A stretch of 45,211 nucleotides of DNA. Origin: Edaphobacter aggregans DSM 19364. Lineage in GTDB: Bacteria > Acidobacteriota > Terriglobia > Terriglobales > Acidobacteriaceae. Of the stretch, positions 7,291 to 15,265 are shown piece after piece. The notes under the pieces are model-generated. The model saw only the letters and a list, made by a program, of their open reading frames with translations. It made no database searches and was not told the origin of the DNA. A program made the position numbers and the translations under genes. Location: positions 1-45,211 of the forward strand of contig NZ_JQKI01000051.1 of assembly GCF_000745965.1 (NCBI RefSeq), read 5' to 3'. Numbering within the stretch: position 1 is the stretch's first letter; every line of letters begins with the position of its first letter.

Positions 7291-8688
7291 ATGGCAATCC
7301 AATCCATCAATCCCGCCACCAACAAACTCATCCGCTCCTTCGAGCCGCTCACCGAAGACGCCATCGCCGAAAAGCTCACCCTCGCCTTCGAAGCCTCGCG
7401 CACCTACCCCGCCGTCCCGCTCGAACACCGTGCCCTCTGCATGCGCAAGCTCGCCTCTCTCCTCGAGCACGAGACCACCGACCTCGCCCGCACCATCACC
7501 CTCGAGATGGGCAAGCCCCTCCACGCCGCCGAGCAGGAGGTCCTCAAGTGCGCCACCGCCTGCCGCTACTACGCCGACAACGCCGCCCGCATCCTCACCC
7601 CCGAGCCCATCGCCACCGAAAACCACTCCTACGTCCGCTGGGATCCCCTCGGCGTCATCCTCGCCGTCATGCCCTGGAACTTCCCCTTCTGGCAGGTCTT
7701 CCGCTTCCTCGCGCCCGCACTCATGGCCGGCAACGTCGGCCTCCTCAAACACGCCTCCAACGTCCCTCAGTGCGCGCTCGACATCGAATCCCTCGTCCGC
7801 CGCGCCGGCTTCCCCCGCGGAACCTTCCAGGCCCTCCTCATCGAAGCCCGCCAGGTCGAGCGCGTCCTCGCCGACCCACGCATCGCCGCCGTCACCCTCA
7901 CCGGCTCCGAGCCCGCCGGCCGCGCCATCGCCGCACAGGCCGGATGGCTCATCAAAAAATCCGTTCTCGAACTCGGCGGCTCCGACCCCTTCCTTGTCCT
8001 CCCCTCCGCCGACCTCAACGCCGCCGTCGAGACCGCCGTCCGCGCCCGCCTCGTCAACGCCGGCCAGTCCTGCATCGCCGCCAAGCGCTTCATCATCCAC
8101 GAATCCATCTACGACGCCTTCGAAAAACGCTTCGTCGCCCTCATGGACTCCATGAAGATCGGCGACCCCATGAAAGAGGACACCGACATCGGCCCTCTCG
8201 CCACCGCCAAAATCGCCGAAGAGCTCGAGACCCAGGTCAAGGCCGCCATCAACGAAGGCGCCCGCGTTCTCACCGGCGGCGAGCGCATGCTCGGCAACGG
8301 AAACTACTTCGAGCCCACCGTCCTCACCAACGTCCCCCGCTCCAGCCCCGTCTACCGCGAAGAGCTCTTCGGCCCCGTCGCCATGCTCTTCCCTGCCCGC
8401 GACCTCGCCGAGGCCATCGAGATAGCCAACGACACCCCCTTCGGACTCGCCGCCTCCGCCTGGACCCGCGACCCCGCCGAGCAGCAGCGTCTCGTCTCCG
8501 AGCTCCAGTCCGGAGCCGTCTTCATCAACGCCATGGTCGCCTCCGACCCCCGCCTCCCCTTCGGAGGCATCAAGCACTCCGGCTACGGCCGCGAGCTCTC
8601 CGCCGCCGGCATGCGCGAGTTTCTCAACGCCAAAACCGTCGTGCTCGCCTCCCCCGTCAGCGCCCCGCCTCTCGCTCATGAACGATAA
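7291..8688 (+). CDS. gabD: NAD(P)-dependent succinate-semialdehyde dehydrogenase family protein
   Basis: An aldehyde dehydrogenase of 465 residues. MPWNFPFW (N130) is the oxyanion-hole region, LTGSEPAG (203-210) contacts the nicotinamide nucleotide, ELGGSDPF (E227) supplies the general base, and NAGQSC (C261) the nucleophile. The short form without an N-terminal extension, the ASNVPQCALDIE segment and the LELGGSDPF pattern resemble GabD/Sad (YneI) succinate-semialdehyde dehydrogenases, which feed the GABA shunt into the TCA cycle. No GABA transaminase lies nearby, so the exact substrate is inferred only from resemblance. It stands alone, with no close neighbour on its strand. Confidence 0.85.
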   Translation: MAIQSINPATNKLIRSFEPLTEDAIAEKLTLAFEASRTYPAVPLEHRALCMRKLASLLEHETTDLARTITLEMGKPLHAAEQEVLKCATACRYYADNAARILTPEPIATENHSYVRWDPLGVILAVMPWNFPFWQVFRFLAPALMAGNVGLLKHASNVPQCALDIESLVRRAGFPRGTFQALLIEARQVERVLADPRIAAVTLTGSEPAGRAIAAQAGWLIKKSVLELGGSDPFLVLPSADLNAAVETAVRARLVNAGQSCIAAKRFIIHESIYDAFEKRFVALMDSMKIGDPMKEDTDIGPLATAKIAEELETQVKAAINEGARVLTGGERMLGNGNYFEPTVLTNVPRSSPVYREELFGPVAMLFPARDLAEAIEIANDTPFGLAASAWTRDPAEQQRLVSELQSGAVFINAMVASDPRLPFGGIKHSGYGRELSAAGMREFLNAKTVVLASPVSAPPLAHER

Positions 8689-8739
8689 GCTACGTATTTT
8701 GTTATAGTTATACATCTCCCCATCTCCGCCAAACTCTTA

Positions 8740-8882
8740 ACTCAAGACAGGTATCGAGATAGCCCAAAGCATGGGCAACTCGCCGACGCTATAGCCTTTC
8801 TAATCATTATTAGCCAGCTGTAGAAACGCCCGGGGTAGAAAACACTTTTCCTTGAAAGTGATCTCAACTTTGGAGATTCCAC
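8740..8882 (+). promoter_or_regulatory. Structured 5' leader of the PEP-CTERM gene
   Basis: Visible elements are a two-part hairpin CGAG(8755-8758)...GCCC/GGGC...CTCG(8779-8782) with loop AAAGCAT, a CTAAT/ATTAG hairpin (8800-8813), and an AAAGT at 8855-8859 that can pair either with CACTTT at 8843-8848 or with ACTTT at 8867-8871, the latter directly touching the ribosome site GGAG (8872-8875). The layout suggests a translational switch, but the helices are short and no known riboswitch class was matched. Confidence 0.35.
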
Positions 8883-9497
8883 ATGCTCAAACGCCTCTTT
8901 CTCGTTGCGACTATGATCATCGGCAGTGCGCTCGTTGCTCATGCCGATTCAATCACCGGCTTCTTCTCGGTCGTTGGAACTAATACCTTCACCTCCAACA
9001 CCATCACCTTCGGCAGCGCAAATGTCGCTGGAGCGATAGGCGGCACCTTCGCCACCTACCTCACAGACGACAATCCAGTCTTCTTTCTCCCCGGGCCGCT
9101 TCCCTACAACCAGGGGCCTAATGTGCCTCCGCCGGCACAGTTTCCCCTGGGTTTCGTCCCCATCCTCACCACCACCGAAAACGGCGTCACCTTCACCTTC
9201 AACATGACCAACTACGACGCCGGATTCATCGACAACGGAACCAATGGATGCACCAGTGGCAGCACATGCCTCACCGTAACCGGGAATGGCTTCTTTAGTG
9301 CAACGGGCGCTATCACCGGAACGTCAGCACCAGCTAACTTCTCCTTTACCTCCCAGTATGTCGCCGGTCAGCCTCAAACCCTCCCAACGACGTTCTCCGC
9401 GTCGGCCTCTGTTATTCCAGAGCCAGCATCCCTCCTCCTCATGGGATCCGGCCTTATTGGAATGGTGGGTGTCGCGCGGCGTAGATTCAGCCTCTAA
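8883..9497 (+). CDS. PEP-CTERM sorting-domain protein, secreted
   Basis: A 204-residue exported protein. It starts with a classic signal peptide (MLKRLFLVATMIIGSALVAHA, cleavage near residue 21) and ends with the PEP-CTERM tripartite signal: VIPEPASLLLMGSG (PEP at 179-181), a short hydrophobic stretch and the basic RRRFSL. Such proteins are cut by an exosortase and delivered to the surface or the exopolysaccharide matrix. The middle is rich in Thr, Asn, Gly and Phe, likely a beta-rich domain, with one CTSGSTC pair that could form a disulfide. No exosortase gene is in the window. GGAG lies 7 bases before the ATG, and two terminators follow. Confidence 0.9.
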   Translation: MLKRLFLVATMIIGSALVAHADSITGFFSVVGTNTFTSNTITFGSANVAGAIGGTFATYLTDDNPVFFLPGPLPYNQGPNVPPPAQFPLGFVPILTTTENGVTFTFNMTNYDAGFIDNGTNGCTSGSTCLTVTGNGFFSATGAITGTSAPANFSFTSQYVAGQPQTLPTTFSASASVIPEPASLLLMGSGLIGMVGVARRRFSL

Positions 9498-9533
9498 AGG
9501 TCTGTCTTAAGAACCACTTGTCGATCAAGTACA

Positions 9534-9563
9534 GGGGAGCCATCAGGCTCCCCCTTTATTTTT
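9534..9563 (+). terminator. Intrinsic terminator after the PEP-CTERM gene (first of two)
   Basis: GGGGAGCC (9534-9541), loop ATCA, GGCTCCCC (9546-9553), then CTTTATTTTT. Confidence 0.85.
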
Positions 9564-9607
9564 GGTAGAACGAGTGCCACTCTTGTGGTACTCGTTCTGC
9601 CATTTTT
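9564..9607 (+). terminator. Second tandem intrinsic terminator
   Basis: A 17-bp stem (9564-9580 with 9585-9601, two G-U pairs when read as plus-strand RNA), tetraloop TCTT, followed by ATTTTTT. It starts immediately after the T run of the first terminator. The wobble pairs favour folding of plus-strand RNA. Confidence 0.85.
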
Positions 9608-9792
9608 TGTGTTGCCAGGCAACCCCTTAGCGGATAAACTAATAACACTTGTACTAATAGCCCTTGCGTCTGTGAGCGCCTGAGGCACCTCCCCCTTCCC
9701 CTCGCGGTTTTCTCTCCTGCCAAAGCACGCTGGCCTGGAGCTATTCGCCAGCACGGCCGCATCCCCATCTCCTAAAAGAGGTTGATCGATCC

Positions 9793-10869
9793 ATGCGCAT
9801 TGCATCGGTAGGCACTGCATTTCCGGAACACCGCTACCCTCAGGCGGTGATCACACAAGCTCTCAAAAACCGCGTGCAGAACAAGCTGCAATCCCCCGGA
9901 GTCATGGAACGCCTTCACTCGAACTGCGGTGTCGACTACCGCCACATCATGTTCCCGCTCGAAACCCTCGGAACCCTCTCTGGCTTCGGCTCCACCAACG
10001 ATCTCTGGATCAAAGGCGCTCTCGAGCTCGGCCAGAGTGCCATCACCGACGCTCTCGATCAGGCAGGGCTCACCCCCGCCGACATCTCGGCCATCTTCTT
10101 CACCTCCGTCACAGGAATCGCCTGTCCCAGCATCGACGCCCGCCTCGTCAACATCATGGGCTTCCCCAAGAGCGTCAAGCGAACCCCCATCTTCGGCCTG
10201 GGCTGTGTCGCGGGAGCCGCCGGTATCGCCCGCGCCACCGACTACCTCCGCGCCTTCCCCGACCAGTACGCCATCCTCCTCTCCGTCGAGCTCTGCTCCC
10301 TCACCTGGCAGGAGGACGACTGCTCCATGGCCAACATCGTCGCCTCCGGCCTCTTCGGTGACGGCTCCGCCGCCGTCGTCCTCGCCGGAGACGAGACAAC
10401 CCACGGCCGTAGGCCCACCAGCGTCGACGAGCCCTGCCCGCGCGTCGTCGCCACCCGCTCCACCTTCTACCCCGACACCGAACACCTCATGGGCTGGAAC
10501 ATCGATCACAGCGGATTCAACATCGTCCTCTCCGCCGACGTCCCCGAACTCGTCCGCTCCGAGCTCCGCAACACCGTCGAGGACTTCCTCGAAGAGCAGA
10601 ACCTCTCCATCTCAAACATCTGCAGCTTCATCTTCCACAGCGGAGGTCCCAAGGTCCTCCAGGCCATGGAAGCCGCTCTCAACCTCCCGAAGCATGCGCT
10701 GGCTGCCTCCTACAACAGCCTCCGCCAGCGCGGAAACCTCTCCTCCGCCTCCGTCCTCACCGTCATGCAGGACTTCCTCCGCAACCGCCCCGGAAGTCCC
10801 GGCTGCTACAGCATGATGGGAGCCATGGGCCCAGCCTTCTGCTCCGAACTACTCCTGCTCCAGTGGTAG
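9793..10869 (+). CDS. Type III polyketide synthase (chalcone/stilbene synthase family)
   Basis: A thiolase-fold enzyme of 358 residues. The catalytic triad of type III synthases is visible: C138 in GLGCVAGAAG, H282 in FHSGG and N315 in RQRGNLSSAS; the Asn separates it from the usual KAS III reading. It would condense malonyl-CoA units on an acyl-CoA starter to give pyrones, resorcinols or similar phenolic lipids. Bacterial relatives often sit next to a methyltransferase, an oxidoreductase or an MMPL transporter, but none is present here, so the product and its tailoring are unknown. AAGAGG lies about 11 bases before the ATG. Upstream is insulated by two terminators, so it has its own promoter somewhere in 9609-9780. 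Confidence 0.9.
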   Translation: MRIASVGTAFPEHRYPQAVITQALKNRVQNKLQSPGVMERLHSNCGVDYRHIMFPLETLGTLSGFGSTNDLWIKGALELGQSAITDALDQAGLTPADISAIFFTSVTGIACPSIDARLVNIMGFPKSVKRTPIFGLGCVAGAAGIARATDYLRAFPDQYAILLSVELCSLTWQEDDCSMANIVASGLFGDGSAAVVLAGDETTHGRRPTSVDEPCPRVVATRSTFYPDTEHLMGWNIDHSGFNIVLSADVPELVRSELRNTVEDFLEEQNLSISNICSFIFHSGGPKVLQAMEAALNLPKHALAASYNSLRQRGNLSSASVLTVMQDFLRNRPGSPGCYSMMGAMGPAFCSELLLLQW

Positions 10870-10894
10870 AGCTACTCCTGCTCCAGCGGGAGAG
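10849..10894 (+). repeat. 23-bp tandem duplication spanning a stop codon
   Basis: Two copies of a 23-bp unit (10849-10871 and 10872-10894, two mismatches) begin CTACTCCTGCTCCAG. The first copy contains the last codons and the TAG stop of the polyketide synthase gene; the second lies just outside it. Confidence 0.85.
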
Positions 10895-10952
10895 ATCTCG
10901 CTTATCGCGGCATGAGTGGTAGAGATCTCGGACGAAGCACTTTTTTTGAAAC

Positions 10953-10992
10953 GTAATTCCGAGCGAAGCGAGGAACCCCCGCATTTCGCTCG
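10953..10992 (+). repeat. Dispersed repeat, family B variant
   Basis: GTAATTCCGAGCGAAGCGAG then GAACCCCCGCATTTCGC, matching the 7110-7150 copy in its second half (GAACCCCCGCATTT). Confidence 0.7.
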
Positions 10993-11050
10993 AAGCGCCA
11001 CGACCGCTCGGAGACGAGCAAAAGTCCTGTCCAGCCGGGGGCGCCGCCGG

Positions 11051-11093
11051 GTACCCCATTCATGACGCAGCCTTATCGCGGCATGAGAGGGAC
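11051..11093 (+). repeat. Dispersed repeat, family C copy
   Basis: GTACCCCATTCATGACGCAG, then CCTTATCGCGGCATGAGAGGG. The CCCCATTCATG and CATGAGAGGG ends can pair, forming a hairpin. Confidence 0.7.
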
Positions 11094-11240
11094 ATTGGCG
11101 CGGAGCGCCAACCCTCACAACTTGTCAAGACCCCGACAAGCCCCAAATTCCCGCAACTCAAACAAACCAAACCACTAATCCCCCAACCCAAAGTTGCCGA
11201 TTAATTTCCCCCACCTGCTACACTTAAATCAACATCAAAA

Positions 11241-11273
11241 ATAGCCCCGAATCCCACCGGGGCTATCCCTTTT
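11241..11273. terminator. Bidirectional hairpin terminator
   Basis: ATAGCCCCG (11241-11249) pairs with CGGGGCTAT (11258-11266), flanked by AAAAA on the left and CCCTTTT on the right. It has a T run in both orientations. It isolates mnmA from the upstream region. Confidence 0.75.
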
Positions 11274-11423
11274 AGAATCAATATTATAATACTTAAACCA
11301 CCTTAAATCAATACCTTACCCCGTTAAAATCTAGTAACTCGCTCAAAAATAACCACTAGGCGGAACACCCGGGGGGGGTGGGTACCTCACCTCGAAGTCT
11401 GCGAAAATAGAATCTGGAGTACC

Positions 11424-12548
11424 ATGGCCGACGAGCCCAACAACACGATCGCAGTCGCCATGTCCGGTGGAGTCGACTCCTCGACAGTCGCGGCCATCCT
11501 GCGCTCCGAAGGGCACAACCTCGTCGGCCTCACCCTCCAGCTCTGGAACCAGCGCCGCCTCGCCGGAAAGGACGGCATGCCCGAAGCCGTGCAGGGCCGC
11601 TGCTGCTCCGTCGACGACGTATACGACGCCCGCGCCGTAGCCGAGCAGCTAGGAATCCCCTACTACGTCGTCAATCAGCAGGACCGCTTCGAGGCCGACG
11701 TCGTAAAGCCCTTCGTCAACGAGTACCTCCACGGACGAACGCCGATTCCCTGCACCCTTTGCAACAACCACCTCAAGTTCGACCAGCTTCTCCTCACCGC
11801 GCGCCAGATCGGCGCCGACCGCATCGCCACAGGCCACTACGCCCGCAACCACTTCGACGAAAGGCGCCAGCGCTGGATCCTCTCGCGCCCCGCCGACTAC
11901 TCGAAGGACCAGACCTACTTCCTCTTCGGCCTAACACAGGAGCAACTCAGCCGCACGCTCTTCCCCCTCGGCGAGATGCAGAAGCCAGCCGTTCGCCAGA
12001 TCGCCGAAGACAAGGGCCTCTACGTCGCCCAGAAGCCCGACTCGCAGGAGATCTGCTTCATCCCCAACGGCGACTACAGCGCCTTCCTGAAGGCCTACCT
12101 CGACGAGCAGAACGAAGAGATGCCCGACCTCTCCGGCGAACTCGTCACCACCTCAGGCGAGGTCATCGGCCAACATCAAGGCATCCACAGCTTCACCGTC
12201 GGGCAGCGCAAGGGTCTCGGCCTCAGCTCGCCCAACCCGCTCTACGTCCTCGCCATTCACCCCGACTCCCACAAGGTCACCGTCGGCCCCGACGAGGACC
12301 TGCTGTCACGCGAGCTCACCGCCAACCGCCTCAACTGGATCTCGATCTCAGGCCTGGCCGAAGGCGCAGAGCTCCGCGTCACGGCAAAGATCCGCCACCG
12401 TCACACGCCCGCGCCCGCAACCCTCATCGGAGAAGGCGACGACCTCGTCCGCGCCGTCTTCGACGAGCCGCAGCGAGCCATCACGCCCGGACAAGCCGCC
12501 GTCTTCTACCAACAGGACGAGGTCGTCGGCGGCGGCTGGATCATCTAG
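11424..12548 (+). CDS. mnmA: tRNA-specific 2-thiouridylase MnmA
   Basis: A 374-residue enzyme that thiolates U34 of tRNA-Lys, -Glu and -Gln using ATP and a relayed persulfide. The PP-loop SGGVDSS is at 14-20, the first catalytic cysteine is C113 in PCTLCNNHLKF, and the second is C211 in DSQEICFIP; GHYAR and SKDQTYFLFGL are family signatures. The C-terminal beta-barrel (about 225-374) is complete, ending GGGWII. It starts ATG 11424 with TGGAG upstream and is a single-gene unit, convergent with the DUF948 gene 19 bp away. Confidence 0.96.
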   Translation: MADEPNNTIAVAMSGGVDSSTVAAILRSEGHNLVGLTLQLWNQRRLAGKDGMPEAVQGRCCSVDDVYDARAVAEQLGIPYYVVNQQDRFEADVVKPFVNEYLHGRTPIPCTLCNNHLKFDQLLLTARQIGADRIATGHYARNHFDERRQRWILSRPADYSKDQTYFLFGLTQEQLSRTLFPLGEMQKPAVRQIAEDKGLYVAQKPDSQEICFIPNGDYSAFLKAYLDEQNEEMPDLSGELVTTSGEVIGQHQGIHSFTVGQRKGLGLSSPNPLYVLAIHPDSHKVTVGPDEDLLSRELTANRLNWISISGLAEGAELRVTAKIRHRHTPAPATLIGEGDDLVRAVFDEPQRAITPGQAAVFYQQDEVVGGGWII

Positions 12549-12567
12549 CTTTTTAGAAAGTATGGCG

Positions 12568-13119
12568 TCACAGGCCTTCATCGCCGCGATATGGCGGCGG
12601 AGGATGGTGATTCTTGCGGCCGACCAGCACGTCGATTCCGGCCTTCAGCCCGTTCATGATGCCGTGGAACTCGCGCACCGGAACCTGAACGCCCTTCTGG
12701 ATCGTGGAAGCGATTCCGGAGGTCGTATCCAGAACCGAGCTCACCATCTCATCCACGCGCGCCGTCTGCGCCCGCGCCCGCTGATTCACATCGGTGAACG
12801 TCGAGTCGAACTCCTGCGCCTTCGCACGAACAACATGGCTCGTCTCGACCACGTTATCGGTGATCACCTTTATCTTCGGTTGCAGCTCATGCAGCAGGTT
12901 CTCCGTCCTGTCGACCACGGGCAACGCCTTCGCCTTCACCTCTTCGGCGATCGCAAACAGTCGCTTGCTCGCCTTCCACGCGCCAATCGCCGCGACAAAA
13001 ACCACGATTGCCTGGATCATCATCGCAACCGCGACCATGCCCACGAAGATCATCAACAGCCGCGAGTTTCCGGACGAAAGCGAGTCCGCCTCCTGCAGCC
13101 ACATCCCTGAGATCACCAT
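12568..13119 (-). CDS. DUF948-like membrane-anchored coiled-coil protein
   Basis: A 183-residue protein with one membrane segment near the N-terminus (about 21-48, LLMIFVGMVAVAMMIQAIVV...) followed by a long helical region containing regularly spaced Val/Thr/Ala, typical of DUF948 (YtxG-like) proteins. The end is basic and proline-rich (HHPPPP). The function of the family is not established, though in Bacillus a relative is a general-stress protein. The start ATG at 13119 is supported by AAGGGAGAG six bases upstream. It is the second gene of a pair with the YtxH gene, 62 bp upstream. Confidence 0.75.
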   Translation of the reverse strand: MVISGMWLQEADSLSSGNSRLLMIFVGMVAVAMMIQAIVVFVAAIGAWKASKRLFAIAEEVKAKALPVVDRTENLLHELQPKIKVITDNVVETSHVVRAKAQEFDSTFTDVNQRARAQTARVDEMVSSVLDTTSGIASTIQKGVQVPVREFHGIMNGLKAGIDVLVGRKNHHPPPPYRGDEGL

Positions 13120-13181
13120 GCAGTCTCTCCCTTGCGGCGACAGGATCTGGCTCCGAAAGCCAGATCCCGAAGTTCAAAGCC

Positions 13182-13571
13182 TTACGAGGACGTGTCCTGG
13201 GTCGAGCTCGTATACGCCTGCTTGCCCGCGTCGATCGCCGCGGCAACCTTGCCCTGCTGCTCCTGCACCAGCCCTTTGCCCTTCTCAACATACTGCGACC
13301 ACTGCGTCCGGCCGCGGTCATAGAACTCCTTGCCGCGATCGACGTACTCGCCGAACTGCTGTTTGCCCTGTTCAGCCATCTCGGCAGCCCGCTCGCGACC
13401 TTGCTGCGCCAGCACCGCAGCCCTGTCTTTAGCTTCCAGCGCGCTCGTCCTCAGATCTTCGCGCGTCTCCTTGCCGGACTTCGGCGCATACAGCACGCCG
13501 ACCAGCGCGCCGATGCCCAGCCCCGCAAGAAACCATCCCAAACCAGTTGCGCCGTTGTCGTTTTCTGACAT
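13182..13571 (-). CDS. YtxH-domain protein
   Basis: A 129-residue protein with the YtxH signature: a short glycine-rich hydrophobic segment (FLAGLGIGALVGVLYAP, about 14-30) followed by KSGKETRE and a long amphipathic helix with repeated A-x-x-G/Q spacing (AAEMAEQGKQQFGEY...). Such proteins are small envelope or stress proteins of unknown biochemical role. The start ATG has AGGAGAG six bases upstream. It forms a probable two-gene operon with the DUF948 gene, and YtxG/YtxH-type pairs are common in other bacteria. Confidence 0.82.
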   Translation of the reverse strand: MSENDNGATGLGWFLAGLGIGALVGVLYAPKSGKETREDLRTSALEAKDRAAVLAQQGRERAAEMAEQGKQQFGEYVDRGKEFYDRGRTQWSQYVEKGKGLVQEQQGKVAAAIDAGKQAYTSSTQDTSS

Positions 13572-13981
13572 TGCTCTCTCCTATTCCAAACGTCGAATGC
13601 GGAACCCATGGTGCTCTCCGCAGTTATAACTCAAACACCGTCTCAATTTTCGAGATATCGGCGATGCCCTGAAGCTTGAGGCCGACGGCCATGCTCCGCA
13701 CTCAAGGAGGCAAGCCCGTTCCTGCCCAAGCCAACTTAGGTGGATGCCCCGCTCCTGGATTAGGTTGCGCGTCCTCGAGACCCTCGGAAACTGTCCCTCC
13801 TGAGCGCTCTCCGTTGCCGGCTTCGAGCGTCTTAATGCAAGGTCCTCGCGCTCACTCGCGAGCGGCGGCGCGACCTCGATACCACGTCCCGCCTCTACCA
13901 GTTGAGGTAGAGTGATGGCAGTAGCAAAGTGTCCACGTGTCCACTGCATGAACATGAAAGAAAAGAGATAGGGCCCTGACT
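13572..13981. other. Intergenic region between ytxH-like and BON lipoprotein genes
   Basis: 410 bp between divergent genes, so it should hold both promoters. A hairpin CTCTACC/GGTAGAG lies at 13893-13912 and a direct repeat GTGTCCAC twice near 13930. A 124-codon minus-strand frame (13581-13955) has no family resemblance and an unlikely composition and was not called. Confidence 0.6.
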
Positions 13982-15103
13982 ATGAAGAACACCCACGGTA
14001 TTGGTTCAACAACAAGCAGTCTGATAGCCGTAACTGCTCTCGCGCTCACCCTCAGCGTGGCCGGCTGCAAGAGCTCAACCCCTGCGGCTCCTCCGGCCGA
14101 CGATGCCAGCCTGACGCAGGCAGTGCAAAACCGTCTGTCCGGTGACAGCGCACTGTCCACCGAGTCCATTCAGACGTCCGTGCAAAACGGTGTGGTCACC
14201 CTGAACGGCAATGTCAGTAATGAGGCCGCTCGCTCGCTGGCCGCCGCCGATGCCTCACAGATCGCCGGAATCAAGACCGTCGTGAACAATCTCTTGGTCC
14301 AGCCGCCAGCTCCCGTGGCCGATGCTGCGCCGCCTCCGATGCCTGCTCCCGAGCCCGCTCCGGCTCCGAAGAAAGCCGCCCCCAAGCCGGCCGCAAAGCC
14401 CGCTCCGATCGAGCGTCAAGAAGCGGCCCCGCAGGCTCCGCCTCCAGCTCCGGCACCCGCACCTGCACCAGTCGCAGCCGCGCCAGCGCCTCCTCCGCCG
14501 CCGGCCTTCAAGACAGTCACCATTCCTTCGGGAACCACCATCCCGGTCCGCATCACGCAGACGCTTGACAGCGCCAGCACCCAGCAGGGTCAGTCCTTCT
14601 CCGGCACCGTTGCTACCGACGTCATGGCCGACGGCCTGGTCGCTATCCGCCAGGGCACCGCGGTCACCGGACGGGTCACTGCCGTCCAAGAGGCCGCGCA
14701 CTACAAGGGCAGCTCGCTGCTCACCGTGGAACTGGTCAGCATCGACCGCCACGGCGACTCTCTGGCCGTCACCACGCAGCCCTACAGCGTGCAGGGTAAA
14801 GGACGCGGCAAGAACACCGCAGCCAAGGTCGGCGGCGGCGCGGCCATTGGAGCCATCATCGGCGCCATCGCCGGCGGCGGCAAGGGCGCGGCCATCGGCT
14901 CGGCCGCAGGCGCAGGCTTAGGCGCCGGTGCCAACACCGTCACCCGCGGCGAGCAGGTCCAGATCCCCTCCGAAAGCCTCGTCAACTTCCAGATCACGAA
15001 CACGCTTGCCGTCCGCGTCTCCACCAGCAACACGCTCAGCACCGGCTCGAACAGCAGCGGCCAGCGGCGCCCCATGAACCCGTCGCCGGACCAGCCACAG
15101 TAG
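13982..15103 (+). CDS. BON-domain lipoprotein with Pro/Ala-rich linker and glycine zipper
   Basis: A 373-residue envelope lipoprotein. The signal peptide ends in a lipobox LSVAGC with the acylated cysteine at C29. A BON domain (about 43-105) with the typical TSVQNGVVTLNGNVSN segment follows; these domains bind phospholipid membranes. Residues about 108-175 are a Pro/Ala-rich linker. The C-terminal part (176-345) has a VTIPSGTTIPVRI start resembling TrbI/outer-membrane beta folds and an alanine/glycine zipper (AAIGAIIGAIAGGGKGAAIG) likely to insert in or span a membrane. The gene ends 30 bp before a terminator. The exact role is unknown. Confidence 0.85.
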   Translation: MKNTHGIGSTTSSLIAVTALALTLSVAGCKSSTPAAPPADDASLTQAVQNRLSGDSALSTESIQTSVQNGVVTLNGNVSNEAARSLAAADASQIAGIKTVVNNLLVQPPAPVADAAPPPMPAPEPAPAPKKAAPKPAAKPAPIERQEAAPQAPPPAPAPAPAPVAAAPAPPPPPAFKTVTIPSGTTIPVRITQTLDSASTQQGQSFSGTVATDVMADGLVAIRQGTAVTGRVTAVQEAAHYKGSSLLTVELVSIDRHGDSLAVTTQPYSVQGKGRGKNTAAKVGGGAAIGAIIGAIAGGGKGAAIGSAAGAGLGAGANTVTRGEQVQIPSESLVNFQITNTLAVRVSTSNTLSTGSNSSGQRRPMNPSPDQPQ

Positions 15104-15133
15104 CATTTTTTTGCATCATAACCAGTCAGCTGT

Positions 15134-15161
15134 CGGCAGGCCTCGCAAGGCCTGCCGTTTT
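15134..15161 (+). terminator. Intrinsic terminator after BON lipoprotein gene
   Basis: CGGCAGGCC (15134-15142), loop TCGCAA, GGCCTGCCG (15149-15157), then TTTT. Confidence 0.88.
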
Positions 15162-15265
15162 AACTGCCCTCGCGATTCGCTCTGGTGTAGACTCTAGCTT
15201 CAAGCCAGCGACGCAGTGCGACCAACGAGGCACCACCAGCGCAAATACATAAGCGAGGTATCGTC

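Larger units (their letters stand above)
10870..11423. other. Long intergenic region full of repeats, upstream of mnmA
   Basis: 554 bp without a credible gene. The left part (to about 11100) consists of short repeats: GAGATCTC twice (10891, 10921 areas), a TTATCGCGGCATGAG repeat twice (near 10909 and 11072), a family B and a family C copy. The right part is AT-rich and holds a bidirectional terminator at 11241-11273 and a run of eight G (about 11371-11378). Confidence 0.7.

Noticed and set aside
7267..8715. 482-codon open frame opposite the aldehyde dehydrogenase
   Set aside because: Gly/Glu/Asp-rich antisense shadow.
8750..8830. Cyclic-di-GMP-I riboswitch
   Set aside because: GGGCAAC and GACGC are present, but the space between them cannot hold the P1b hairpin and the closing motif is missing.
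8742..8942. 66-codon minus-strand frame over the PEP-CTERM leader
   Set aside because: It overlaps the leader and the start of a convincing gene; no family.
13581..13955. 124-codon minus-strand frame upstream of ytxH-like gene
   Set aside because: No domain, unlikely composition, and it covers the promoter region of two divergent genes.
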